NCBI RefSeq assembly: GCF_000768555.3
Contig: NZ_KN293991.1
Coordinates: 434,001-498,000 of the forward strand
Direction: 5' to 3'
Length of the DNA stretch: 64,000 nt
DNA from: Roseovarius mucosus DSM 17069
GTDB taxonomy: Bacteria > Pseudomonadota > Alphaproteobacteria > Rhodobacterales > Rhodobacteraceae
In this document: positions 16,623 through 25,284 of the stretch, in pieces
Layout of the letters: each line of letters starts with the position of its first letter
How positions within the stretch are numbered: position 1 is the first letter of the stretch
The notes under the pieces: generated by a model
Database searches by the model: none
Told to the model about the DNA's origin: nothing
The model's input: only the letters and a program-made list of their open reading frames with translations
Program-made: the position numbers and the translations under genes

Positions 16623-17498
16623 TCAGAGCTCCCGGTCGAAGAGTTGTGCGAGGAGGGGGTTGGGGAATTTGCGTTTGGCGGTGACGGCGTGGAAATGTTC
16701 GGTCAGGCCGACGCTATGGGCGGCCTCTTGCAGGAGGCCGGATTCCAGCTCGTTCTTGACCACGATGGGCGGCAGCACCGCAAGGCCGATATCCTCGCGC
16801 GCGAGAAGGCGCATCATGGCCATGTCATCGACTTCGGCGGCGAGTACCGGGCGGACGGATAGGCGGGCGCAGAGTGCGTCGAACCCGGCGCGCACCGGAG
16901 ATTCGAGCGTGGGCACGATGATCGGATTGGCCGTGAGCAAAGCGGCAAGGCTATCGGCCGCGTCAATCCGGGCGGGGGTGCCGATCACGCTGACGGGTTG
17001 CTGGGCCACGGGATGCACGATGAAACTGGTCAGCGCGTCGGCGCTGGGCGCCAGATTGGTGAGCACGACATCGAGGCTGAGCGCCTCGAGCCCCTGGAGC
17101 AATTCGATCGAGGTGCCGGAGCGCAGGACAAGTTCGATCTGGGGCTGGCCAAGGAGAGGGCGCAGAAACTCGATCTGGAAATTGCGCGACAGCGTGGCGA
17201 GTGCCCCCACGCGCAGCACCTGTTGCGCATGGCCGGTCTGGCGCAGCGTGGCGATGAGTTCCTGCCCCGCGCCAAAGATGGTTTCGGCATAGTCGAGCGT
17301 GATGCGCCCGGCCTCGGTCAGGTGCAATTGGCGATTGCGCCGCTCGAACACAGGCTGGCCCAGACGATCCTCGAGCTTGCGGATCTGCACCGAGAGGGCG
17401 GATTGCGAGAGATTGAGGCGCGCCGCGGTGCGGGTGAGGTTCCCGTCGCGGGCGACCTCCCAGAAATAGCGCAGGTGGTTGTAGTTCATCTCGGACAT
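16623..17498 (-). CDS. LysR family regulator, NhaR-like, divergent from dab genes
   Basis: DNA-binding regulator of 291 residues. The winged helix-turn-helix occupies about residues 5-62 (NYNHLRYFWEVARDG, LNLSQSALSVQIRKLE) and the effector-binding domain about 90-285. The opening YNHLRYFW is like the NhaR branch, but the target is better judged from context: the gene is divergent from dabB-dabA. The ATG at 17498 is preferred over the upstream one at 17534 because AAAGAGA lies at good distance and the N-terminus then matches the family. A perfect inverted repeat of the LysR type lies between the two genes (17521-17535). Confidence 0.86.
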   Translation of the reverse strand: MSEMNYNHLRYFWEVARDGNLTRTAARLNLSQSALSVQIRKLEDRLGQPVFERRNRQLHLTEAGRITLDYAETIFGAGQELIATLRQTGHAQQVLRVGALATLSRNFQIEFLRPLLGQPQIELVLRSGTSIELLQGLEALSLDVVLTNLAPSADALTSFIVHPVAQQPVSVIGTPARIDAADSLAALLTANPIIVPTLESPVRAGFDALCARLSVRPVLAAEVDDMAMMRLLAREDIGLAVLPPIVVKNELESGLLQEAAHSVGLTEHFHAVTAKRKFPNPLLAQLFDREL

Positions 17499-17520
17499 AT
17501 CATTCTCTTTAAACGAACGA

Positions 17521-17535
17521 ATTGTTTGGAACAAT
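17521..17535. promoter_or_regulatory. Probable LysR-type operator
   Basis: ATTGTTTGGAACAAT is a perfect 6-bp inverted repeat with a 3-base spacer and contains the T-N11-A pattern of LysR sites. It lies 23 bases upstream of the regulator start and 65 bases ahead of dabB, as expected for divergent control. Confidence 0.5.
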
Positions 17536-17600
17536 GAATTTTTATTATGTTCCGGGCTTGGCTATCACCGGGCAACCCAAGTTTCGCCCCCGGAGGTTTC

Positions 17601-19187
17601 ATGCTGATCCATCTCTTGCCGCTGCTGGCCCCTGTCGCTCTGATCGCAGTGGCGGTCGTGATCCAATTTCAGCGCGGCATGGCCCCGCGCCGTGCTGCGG
17701 GGTGGGGCGAGGCGGCGGCGCTGATGGCGCTGATCGTGGCATCGGCGATGCCGGTGATCCTGATCGGCGCAGGGGCGGGCGACGGTGCCCTGCCGGGTGT
17801 GCTGGGCCATGTCATCGCGGTGCGGGTCGATGTGGTCAGCGCCGTGATGCTGATGCTGGTGGCCTTTATCGGCTGGGTCGTGGCGCGCTATGCGCGGACC
17901 TATCTGGAGGGAGAGCCGGGGCAGCGGCGGTTTGCGGTCTGGCTATTGGCGACGCTGGCGGCGGTGCAGATCCTCGTCCTGTCGGGCACGGTGGTGCAAT
18001 TCGTGGGCGCGTGGATTGCCACAAGCCTTTGTCTGCACCGCCTGCTGCTGTTCTACCCCGAGCGGATCGGGGCACAGCGCGCGGCCTACAAGAAATTCGT
18101 GACCGCACGGCTGGGCGATGCCGCGCTGATCGGGGCGGCTGTGCTGTTGGTCCTGGCCTATGGCACAACCCAGATCGCAGGGATCCTGAGCGCCGCGCGT
18201 CTGGGTGAAGGTGACGGGATGGCCGCCACGGCGGCGGGGCTCTTGGCGCTGGCCGCACTCTTGAAATCGGCGCAATTCCCGAGCCATGGCTGGCTGACCG
18301 AGGTGATGGAGGCGCCGACGCCGGTCTCGGCGCTGCTGCATGCGGGGGTGGTGAATGGCGGCGGGTTTCTCTTGATCCGCTTTGCCGATGTCATGCTCTT
18401 GTCGCCGCTGGTTCTGGCGGTGCTGGTGGGGATTGGCGGATTTACCGCGCTCTTTGGCGGGGTGGTGATGCTGACGCAACCGACGGTCAAGGTCTCGCTG
18501 GCGTGGTCCACCGTGTCGCAGATGGGCTTCATGATCCTGCAATGCGGTCTGGCGCTCTTTCCGCTCGCCTTGCTGCATATCGTGGCGCATTCGCTCTACA
18601 AGGCGCATGCGTTCCTGTCGGCGGGCGGCGCGGTCGAGCGGGTGGCGGCGCAGCGGCGGCCGGGGCCGGTGGCGGTGCCGGGCTTGCGCTCTGTGGCGCG
18701 CGCCTTTGGTCTGGCGATCACGATCTATGGGTTGGTTTACCTCGCCTCGGGGGCGCTCATCGGCTTTGGCGCGAAATCGCCGCAGGCGGTGGCGCTGGGC
18801 GCGATCCTGATTTTTGGGGTGGCCTATCTCTTGGCGCAGGGCCTTGCGGATGCGGCCCCGCGCGCGCTCACACGGCGCACGGCGCAGATGTCGGTGCTGG
18901 CCACATTGGCCTATCTGGCGCTGCAACGGGGATCGGAATGGCTGACCTCGGGTGTCTTGCCGCCCGCACCGGCGGCGGGGCCGCTCGAATGGGCGCTGAT
19001 CATCCTGGCGTTGGTCAGTTTCGGCGCGGTGGCGGTGGCGCAATCGACCCTGCCGCTCTGGGCGCATCATCCGGCGGCGCAGGGGCTGCGGGTGCATATC
19101 ACCAACGGGTTTTACATCAACGCCGTCGAGGACCGCCTGTTGCGGGTCTGGTCGCGGCCACGGGCACGCAAGGGAGCGGTATCATGA
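17601..19187 (+). CDS. dabB: DabB-type proton-conducting subunit of inorganic carbon uptake system
   Basis: Polytopic membrane protein of 528 residues related to complex I subunit NuoL. In DAB systems it conducts a cation down its gradient and pairs with DabA to drive conversion of CO2 to bicarbonate inside the cell. The channel region is present: LLKSAQFPSHGWLTEVM then EAPTPVSALLHAGVVNGGG, with the lysine, glutamate and histidine of the antiporter core. The ATG at 17601 is chosen for the GGAGG at 17592-17596 rather than the upstream frame start at 17547. It overlaps dabA by four bases (ATGA). No other nuo genes are nearby, which argues against complex I. Confidence 0.88.
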   Translation: MLIHLLPLLAPVALIAVAVVIQFQRGMAPRRAAGWGEAAALMALIVASAMPVILIGAGAGDGALPGVLGHVIAVRVDVVSAVMLMLVAFIGWVVARYARTYLEGEPGQRRFAVWLLATLAAVQILVLSGTVVQFVGAWIATSLCLHRLLLFYPERIGAQRAAYKKFVTARLGDAALIGAAVLLVLAYGTTQIAGILSAARLGEGDGMAATAAGLLALAALLKSAQFPSHGWLTEVMEAPTPVSALLHAGVVNGGGFLLIRFADVMLLSPLVLAVLVGIGGFTALFGGVVMLTQPTVKVSLAWSTVSQMGFMILQCGLALFPLALLHIVAHSLYKAHAFLSAGGAVERVAAQRRPGPVAVPGLRSVARAFGLAITIYGLVYLASGALIGFGAKSPQAVALGAILIFGVAYLLAQGLADAAPRALTRRTAQMSVLATLAYLALQRGSEWLTSGVLPPAPAAGPLEWALIILALVSFGAVAVAQSTLPLWAHHPAAQGLRVHITNGFYINAVEDRLLRVWSRPRARKGAVS

Positions 19188-21590
19188 AGATCGAAACGCA
19201 CGCCGGGTTTACCGGCCCCCATCTGGAACTGATCGCCCTGTCCGAAAAGGTGAGCCGCGCTATTCCGCCGCTCTGGCCGCTGGAGGCGACCGTTGCGGTC
19301 AATCCCTTCCTTGGCCAGACGGGGCAGAGCCTGTCGCAGGTTTCGGCGCTGTTGGGGCGGATTGGCGGAATGCGCGTGACCATGCCGAATGCCTGGTATC
19401 GCGCGCGGATCGCGGATGGGCGGATCACCGATGCCGACCTTGAGGCGGCACTGGCGGACGCCCCGGCGGGCGCGCCTGCGACGGTCGCCGCGTTGAAAGC
19501 TGCGGCAGAGGCGGAGGACGCGATGCCAGAGGCATTGCCCACGATCGCGCATCTGGCGCAGGAGGTGTCGGGCGTGGATTGGCCGGGGCTGATCGAGGCG
19601 CGCATCGGGGCCTGGGCGGCAGGCTATTTCGATGCGGGGCAAGCGCTCTGGCAGGTGACGGCGGGGCGCGGGGCCTATGAAAGCTGGCAGATCTTTGCCA
19701 GCCGGGATCTGACGCCGGAAATCTCGGGTCTGGCCGGGTTCGCGGCGCATGTGGCGGCACAGCCCGGACGGGCAAGGGTGGCGCTGTCGCTGGCCTGCGA
19801 TGCCCTGGGGCTGAAGGCGGCCGCGGCGGAAAGCTATTTTCACCAGCTTTTGCTGGGGCTTGGCGGCTGGGCGCAACTGGCGCGGCAGCGGCTGTGGCAG
19901 GCCGAGATGGACGGGCGGGCAGAACCGATCACGACCGATCTCTTGACCATCCGGGTGATCTGGGACGCGGCGCTATGGGCGCAATATGGCGACCGTATTG
20001 CGGATCGCTGGGCCAAAATCCGCGCCACCCACGCCACCCCGCCGCGCGCCACGGCGGCGCAGATGGCCGCCTGCGTGCTGCAAGACGCGGCAGAGCGGGC
20101 GGCGCAGCGCGATCTGGCCGGGGTTCTGGAGGCAGAAGTGCCGGAGCGGGCCGAGGCACGGCCCCTGCTTCAGGCTGCGTTCTGCATCGACGTGCGGTCA
20201 GAAGTGTTCCGGCGTGCCTTGGAAAGCCTTGACCCCGGCATTCAGACGCTTGGTTTTGCCGGGTTCTTTGGTTTGGCCCACGCGCATCGGGATTTCGCAT
20301 CCGATGTGAGCGAGGCGCGGTTGCCGGTGTTGCTTGCGCCGAAACTGTCGAGCACGGCCACGGCCCCGAGTGCTGCCGAGGCCGATCAGGCGGCGCGGTT
20401 CGGGGCGCGGGCGGCGCGGGCCTGGGGGCGGTTCAAACTGGCGGCGGTGTCGTCCTTTGCCTTTGTCGAGGCGACGGGGCCGGTCTATCTGGGCAAGCTC
20501 TTGCGCGATGCGCTGGGGGTCGTGCCACGCGCGACCGAGGCCCCTGCGCCGCAGTTCAGCGCCGAATTTACCCTGCCCGAGCGGATTGCGACGGCGGCGG
20601 CCATCCTGCGGGCGATGTCGCTGACGCAAGAATTCGCGCCCGTGGTGCTGTTGGTCGGGCATGGGGCAAGCGTGGTCAACAATCCGCATGCCAGCGCGCT
20701 GCACTGCGGGGGCCTGTGGCGGCTACCGCGGCGACGCCAATGCACGGCTTTTGGCGGGGTTGCTGAACGATGCCGAGGTGCGCGCGGGGCTGGCGGCAGA
20801 AGGCATCGCCATTCCGCATGACACGGTTTTCCTTGGCGCGTTGCACGACACGACCACGGATGCGGTGACGCTCTATGCGCAAGACCCCGGGTGTGCGGTG
20901 TCGCCCGATCTGCTGGGGCGTGCGCGCGCATGGCTGCAAGAGGCGGGGGCGCTGGCACGCGCGGAGCGGGCCTTGCGTCTGCCGCGTGCGGGCACGGGCG
21001 ATGCGGTTGCGGCGCGCAGCACCGATTGGGCCGAAACCCGGCCTGAGTGGGGGCTGGCGGGGTGCAGGGCCTTTGTTGCCGCGCCGCGCCATGTCACGCG
21101 GGGCAAGCCGCTGGGGGGGCGCGCCTTTCTCCATGATTATGACTGGCGGCAGGACGAGGGCTTTGGCGTGCTGGAATTGATCCTGACCGCGCCGGTGGTA
21201 GTGGCAAGCTGGATCAGCCTGCAATATTACGGATCGGTTGTGGCTGCAGAGGTGTTTGGCGCGGGCAACAAGCTCTTGCACAATGTCACCGGCGGGGTCG
21301 GTGTGGTCGAGGGCAATGGCGGTGCCTTGCGGGTAGGCTTGCCGTGGCAATCGGTGCATGACGGGACGGATTTCGTGCATGAGCCGCTGCGCCTGACGGT
21401 CTGCGTGGCGGCCCCGGCAGAGGCTGTGACGGATATTCTGGCACGGCATCCCGATTTGCGCGCGCTGTTCGACAATGGCTGGCTGCATCTGATGTTGCTC
21501 GATGACGCGGGGCGGATCGCGGCGCGCTATCGGGGGGATCTGAAGTGGCAGGGCAGCGGCGAAGATCGGAGGATGCACGCGGCGGCCTGA
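19184..21590 (+). CDS. dabA: DabA (DUF2309) carbonic-anhydrase-like subunit, frameshifted
   Basis: Zinc protein that partners DabB in energy-coupled inorganic-carbon accumulation. The ligands known from Halothiobacillus DabA are matched: Cys and Asp in FCIDVRSE (about residues 334 and 336), His in VGHGAS (about 492) and Cys 15 residues later in HCGACGG. A run of five G at 20708-20712, directly after that cysteine codon, has one base too many. The frame then reads into a nonsense tail ending at 20821, while the true continuation ([19 protein letters not shown]) runs in another frame to 21590. Corrected length is 801 residues, normal for the family. Confidence 0.88.
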
Positions 21591-21719
21591 AACCCGCCGG
21601 GGGAAAGGATTGCAGCGCCGGAGGGGGCAGATTACAACTTGCAGGGGTTAGCGGCCTTGTGCCGTGGTCCTGATCCGTAAATCCCGGATGCCATCCCGAC
21701 CGGAAAGAAAGCCTCTGCC

Positions 21720-23030
21720 ATGCCCGTCCCCTTTCGTGATACGCCGACGCTTCTGGCAGAGCTTGCGCGGTTTCTGGAGCATCCGCAGCCCGATCAGACC
21801 GGCGCGCCATCGCTGGACCTCGCTGCGCAGCTACAGGCCGCGCAAGCGTGGCTCTGCCAGCAAGAGGCCGATGGCGCGGGCGCATTGGCGGATTTCCTCG
21901 GCGCACTGGGGGTGCGGTTGGCGCAGGACGGGCTCAAAGGCCGGATCACCACGCAGGCCGCGCAATTCGAGCTTTTGACCCTGCGCGCCGCGCGCGCGGC
22001 GGAAGAGACCGAGAGGCTCTCGGGGAAGGCGCAGGCGCTCAACCTGCTGTTTGCACAGGCGCTGGCCGATCTGCCGCAAGACCGGCAAGGGGGGATTTTC
22101 TCGCCCAAAGACTATCTGGCGCTCAATCCCGATGTCGCCGCTGCCGGGATTGATCCGCTGGCGCATTATCTGTCAAGCGGGGCGGCAGAGGGGCGCGCGC
22201 CGCGACGGATTGACGATGCCGGCGAAGGTCTGATGACACTGGTCGAGACCTGCCCGCCGCCCCGGTTCTGTCGCGACATGCCCGCGACCGTGCGGGCAGA
22301 GGCGCTGGCGCTCTTGGGACAGCAAAGACCGGAGGTCAGCGTGATCCTGCCCACGTGGAACCGGGCGCAATCGGTGGCAACGGCGGTCGCCTCGGCGCTC
22401 TTGCAATCCTATGCGCCCAAAGAGGTGATCGTGATCGACGATGGCAGCCAGGACGCGACGGTTGCCCTCTTGCAGCAGCGGTTTACCGAGCCTGTGGCGG
22501 AGGGGCGGCTCGTGATCGTGACACAGGAAAACGCGGGCGTGTCGGCGGCACGCAATGCCGGTCTGGCGCGGGCGCAGGGCGATGTGATCGCCTATCTCGA
22601 CAGTGACAATCACTGGGACTCGGATCATCTGCTCTATGCGGTCGGTGGGTTGCTGGCGGTGCCAGAGGCGCAGAGCGCCTATACCGCGATTTGTCGCCAC
22701 AACCTCTCGCAAGGATGGAGCGATGTTCTCTTTCAGCGCTTTGATTGGGCGCAGTTGGCCGAGGAGAATTTCATCGACCTGAACAGTTTCGTGCACCGGC
22801 GCGCGTTGGCCCAGACGCTGGGCGGGTTTGACACGGCGTTGACGCGGCTGGTGGATTGGGACCTGATCCTGCGTTATGCGGCCGGATCGGCACCCGTTGC
22901 CCTGCCGGTCATCACGGGGCATCACGTGGTGGACAGTCTTGGCCTTGACAACATCACTACGCGCGAGGCGTTGGGCCCGAACCTGGCCCATATCCGCGCC
23001 AAGCACGGCAGCATTCCGGAGGTCACGTGA
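21720..23030 (+). CDS. Family 2 glycosyltransferase with NPDV module
   Basis: Protein of 436 residues. The first ~130 residues are helical, followed by a short module with FSPKDYLALNPDVAAAG and HYLSSGAAEGR (about 125-160). A GT-A fold glycosyltransferase domain begins near residue 204 (EVSVILPTWNRAQS, VIVIDDGSQDAT), with DSDN in the position of the metal-binding DXD. The donor and acceptor are unknown. The TGA overlaps the GTG of the next small gene (GTGA), making a tight operon with two more genes, the last also carrying the NPDV module. Confidence 0.82.
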   Translation: MPVPFRDTPTLLAELARFLEHPQPDQTGAPSLDLAAQLQAAQAWLCQQEADGAGALADFLGALGVRLAQDGLKGRITTQAAQFELLTLRAARAAEETERLSGKAQALNLLFAQALADLPQDRQGGIFSPKDYLALNPDVAAAGIDPLAHYLSSGAAEGRAPRRIDDAGEGLMTLVETCPPPRFCRDMPATVRAEALALLGQQRPEVSVILPTWNRAQSVATAVASALLQSYAPKEVIVIDDGSQDATVALLQQRFTEPVAEGRLVIVTQENAGVSAARNAGLARAQGDVIAYLDSDNHWDSDHLLYAVGGLLAVPEAQSAYTAICRHNLSQGWSDVLFQRFDWAQLAEENFIDLNSFVHRRALAQTLGGFDTALTRLVDWDLILRYAAGSAPVALPVITGHHVVDSLGLDNITTREALGPNLAHIRAKHGSIPEVT

Positions 23031-23236
23031 GCGAGCCAGAGGATGAAAACGCGCAGGCCATCGCCGCGCTGCGCGCCCAGAACCGGCTCTTGCTGGAGCA
23101 GGTCGAGGCCCTGCGCGCGGCGCTGGCCATGCGCGAGGACGAGATTACCCGGCTGAGTGCGCGGTTGCTGGAGTGTGAGGCCGCGCCCCCCGAGCCCCCC
23201 GGTCTCTTGGCGCGGTTGCGCCCCCGGTGGCGGTGA
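23027..23236 (+). CDS. Small coiled-coil protein between glycosyltransferases
   Basis: Hypothetical protein of 69 residues that begins with GTG inside the stop of the preceding gene. About residues 8-50 form an uninterrupted heptad-rich helix (ALRAQNRLLLEQVEALRAAL) and the end is Pro- and Arg-rich. The close spacing on both sides (3 bases to the next gene) indicates operon membership. It may be an adaptor or scaffold for the flanking glycosyltransferases. No known family was recognised. Confidence 0.65.
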   Translation: MSEPEDENAQAIAALRAQNRLLLEQVEALRAALAMREDEITRLSARLLECEAAPPEPPGLLARLRPRWR

Positions 23237-23239
23237 TAC

Positions 23240-25162
23240 ATGCGGCCAAAGGTTGATCCAGAGGCGGTGGCGCGGCTGCGCCGGTCGCCGTGGTTCGATG
23301 CGGCGTGGTATGCGCGCGCTTATGCGGATGTGGCGCGTCTGCCGCTGGACCCGGCCACGCATTATGCCTGGATCGGGGCCTATCTGGCGCGTGATCCGGG
23401 GCCGCAATTCGCGGCACGCGCCTATCTTGCTTCCAATCCGGATGTGGCGGCGGCGGGGCTGGACCCGCTGACCCATTACCAGAGCGCTGGGCGGGCCGAG
23501 GGGCGTGCGGCGCATCCCGGTGCCGGGCCTGCGCGTGCGCCTGCCGCGTTGCGGCGGCTCCGGCATCTGCGCGATTTGCTGGAAACCGGCGGGCTTGACG
23601 CAGGGCCGCGCGCGGCCCTGGCAGAGATGGCCATGGGAGAAGCGGACCCCGAGGCCGCCGCCGGTGCGGCCGAGGCGCTGGGCCTCATGGCCTTGCATCG
23701 GGGTGAGGTCGCCGAGGCGCGGGCGTGGTTGGCTCGCCGCCAGGAGATTTCGGCCGCAGCGCTGGCGCGACTGGCGCCGGTGATGGCGATTGCGGCGGCG
23801 CGGGATGGGGATAGGGCGGCGGCGGAGGCCTTGGTGGAGCAGGCGCCAGCCTCGCCGGCGCTGCATTTGGCGCGCATCTGGTGGGCGGGCACCGAGGCCG
23901 AGGCGCTGAGTTCACTCAACGCCGCGCTGGGGCTGGCCGGTCATGCGCCCGTGGCGCTGGCGGACGGGGCGGGGGCGCTGATGGATCGGCTGATCCCGGC
24001 GACACCGGGCGGCGGGGGTGCCGCGCAAGGCCCGCTGGTCAGCGTGCTGATGGCCGCGCATGACAGTGCGGCGACGATTGAAACAGCGCTCCGGGCGATG
24101 CAGGCGCAAAGCTGGCGGGCGTTCGAGCTGTTGGTGATCGACGATGCGAGCACGGATGCCACGGCTGACATCGTGGCCGCCCATGCCGCGCGCGATCCGC
24201 GTATCCGCCTGATCCGGCTGGCGCAGAACCGGGGGGCTTATGGTGCGCGCAATGCAGGGCTGGCCGAGGCGCGGGGCCGGTTCGTGACGCTGCATGATGC
24301 CGATGACTGGTCGCATCCTGACCGGCTACGGCTTCAGGTGGAATTTCTGCTGGGCAATCCCGGCCATGTCGGTTGCCTGAGCCAGCAGGCGCGGTGCCTG
24401 CCCGATCTGCGCCCCTGTCGCTGGACCGGCACCGGCGCGCTGATTTTCGAGAACATGACCTCGCTCATGCTGCCCACCGATCTGGTGCGCGACTGTCTGG
24501 GGGAGTGGGACGCGGTGCGCGTCTCAGCCGATAGCGAGCTTTTGCGCCGTGTCCGGCATCTCTTTGGCGAGAGCGCTGTTGCTGCGCCAGAAACCGGCCC
24601 GCTGGCCCTGCAACGCGCGAGCGGTGAGAGCGCGACGGGGGAGGGGGCCACCGGCATGGACTGGTTCTATTACGGGGTGCGGCGCGAATATTACGAGGCG
24701 CAGCGGCACCATCACGCGCGGGCCGCGCATCTGTGGTATCGGCCCGGCGGTGCACGGCCCTTTCCCGCCCCTGCGCGGCTCTGCTCCGGGGGGGCTGAGG
24801 TGACATGCGACCGGGTTTACGCGGGGCTGATGACCATGCGGGATGCGGGGGTGACGCAGCTTTTGCACTGGTTGGCCGAGGACCGCGCCGCGGGGCGCAG
24901 GGCAGGTCTGGTGCCGCTCTATGATCTGTCGATGTCTGAGGAGGCTGGGCTGTCGCTGCACCCATCTTTGCGGGATCTTGTGGATGGGGTGGCGGTGCGG
25001 GTGCTTTGCCATGGCGAGGTGGTGCGCTGCGCCCGGTATCGCCGTCTGCCCGGACAGACCGTGACCGAGCCGCATCGCTATCTGCCGGTTGTTGTGGAAA
25101 ACGACCAAACCGTGCTGTCACCGGGCGCGGTGCCAGCGCAGGAAGTGACGGAGACGCCTTAG
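23240..25162 (+). CDS. Large family 2 glycosyltransferase with NPDV modules
   Basis: Protein of 640 residues. The N-terminus has two copies of a short module: WFDAAWYARAYADVA with HYAWIGAYLARDPG, and ARAYLASNPDVAAAG with HYQSAGRAEGR. A helical, alanine-rich region (about 95-250) follows, then a GT-A domain near 270 (LVSVLMAAHDSAAT, LLVIDDASTDAT) with the metal motif HDADDW. A C-terminal ~200-residue extension has no recognised domain. It shares the module and fold with the gene at 21720. Likely function is surface glycan or glycoprotein modification. Confidence 0.8.
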   Translation: MRPKVDPEAVARLRRSPWFDAAWYARAYADVARLPLDPATHYAWIGAYLARDPGPQFAARAYLASNPDVAAAGLDPLTHYQSAGRAEGRAAHPGAGPARAPAALRRLRHLRDLLETGGLDAGPRAALAEMAMGEADPEAAAGAAEALGLMALHRGEVAEARAWLARRQEISAAALARLAPVMAIAAARDGDRAAAEALVEQAPASPALHLARIWWAGTEAEALSSLNAALGLAGHAPVALADGAGALMDRLIPATPGGGGAAQGPLVSVLMAAHDSAATIETALRAMQAQSWRAFELLVIDDASTDATADIVAAHAARDPRIRLIRLAQNRGAYGARNAGLAEARGRFVTLHDADDWSHPDRLRLQVEFLLGNPGHVGCLSQQARCLPDLRPCRWTGTGALIFENMTSLMLPTDLVRDCLGEWDAVRVSADSELLRRVRHLFGESAVAAPETGPLALQRASGESATGEGATGMDWFYYGVRREYYEAQRHHHARAAHLWYRPGGARPFPAPARLCSGGAEVTCDRVYAGLMTMRDAGVTQLLHWLAEDRAAGRRAGLVPLYDLSMSEEAGLSLHPSLRDLVDGVAVRVLCHGEVVRCARYRRLPGQTVTEPHRYLPVVVENDQTVLSPGAVPAQEVTETP

Positions 25163-25168
25163 GGCATG

Positions 25169-25278
25169 TTGCGCCCCGTCGAAAACGCACCCGTCCCGGG
25201 CTTGACCCGGGGCCTCGACGAGGCGGCGCAGAGACCCCGGCTCGGGGGCCGGGGCGATGTGACCCGGATCAGATGCAG
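25169..25278. repeat. Dispersed ~100-nt palindromic repeat, copy 2 (inverted)
   Basis: In reverse complement this block aligns with 5140-5238 over nearly its full length, sharing GGGTCACATCGCCCCGG, CCCCCGAGCCGGGG and AAGCCCGGGACGGGTG. The middle differs by an ~11-base insertion. It fills the gap between the convergent glycosyltransferase and RTX protease genes. Confidence 0.75.
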
Positions 25279-25284
25279 CCCGCT

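Noticed and set aside
18503-19183. N-terminal extension of the dabA frame
   Set aside because: The upstream 227 codons lie inside dabB in another frame; the ATG at 19184 overlaps the dabB stop and gives the normal DabA start.
17601-19187. NuoL of complex I
   Set aside because: No other nuo genes, and the overlapping partner is a DUF2309/DabA protein, which fixes it as DabB.
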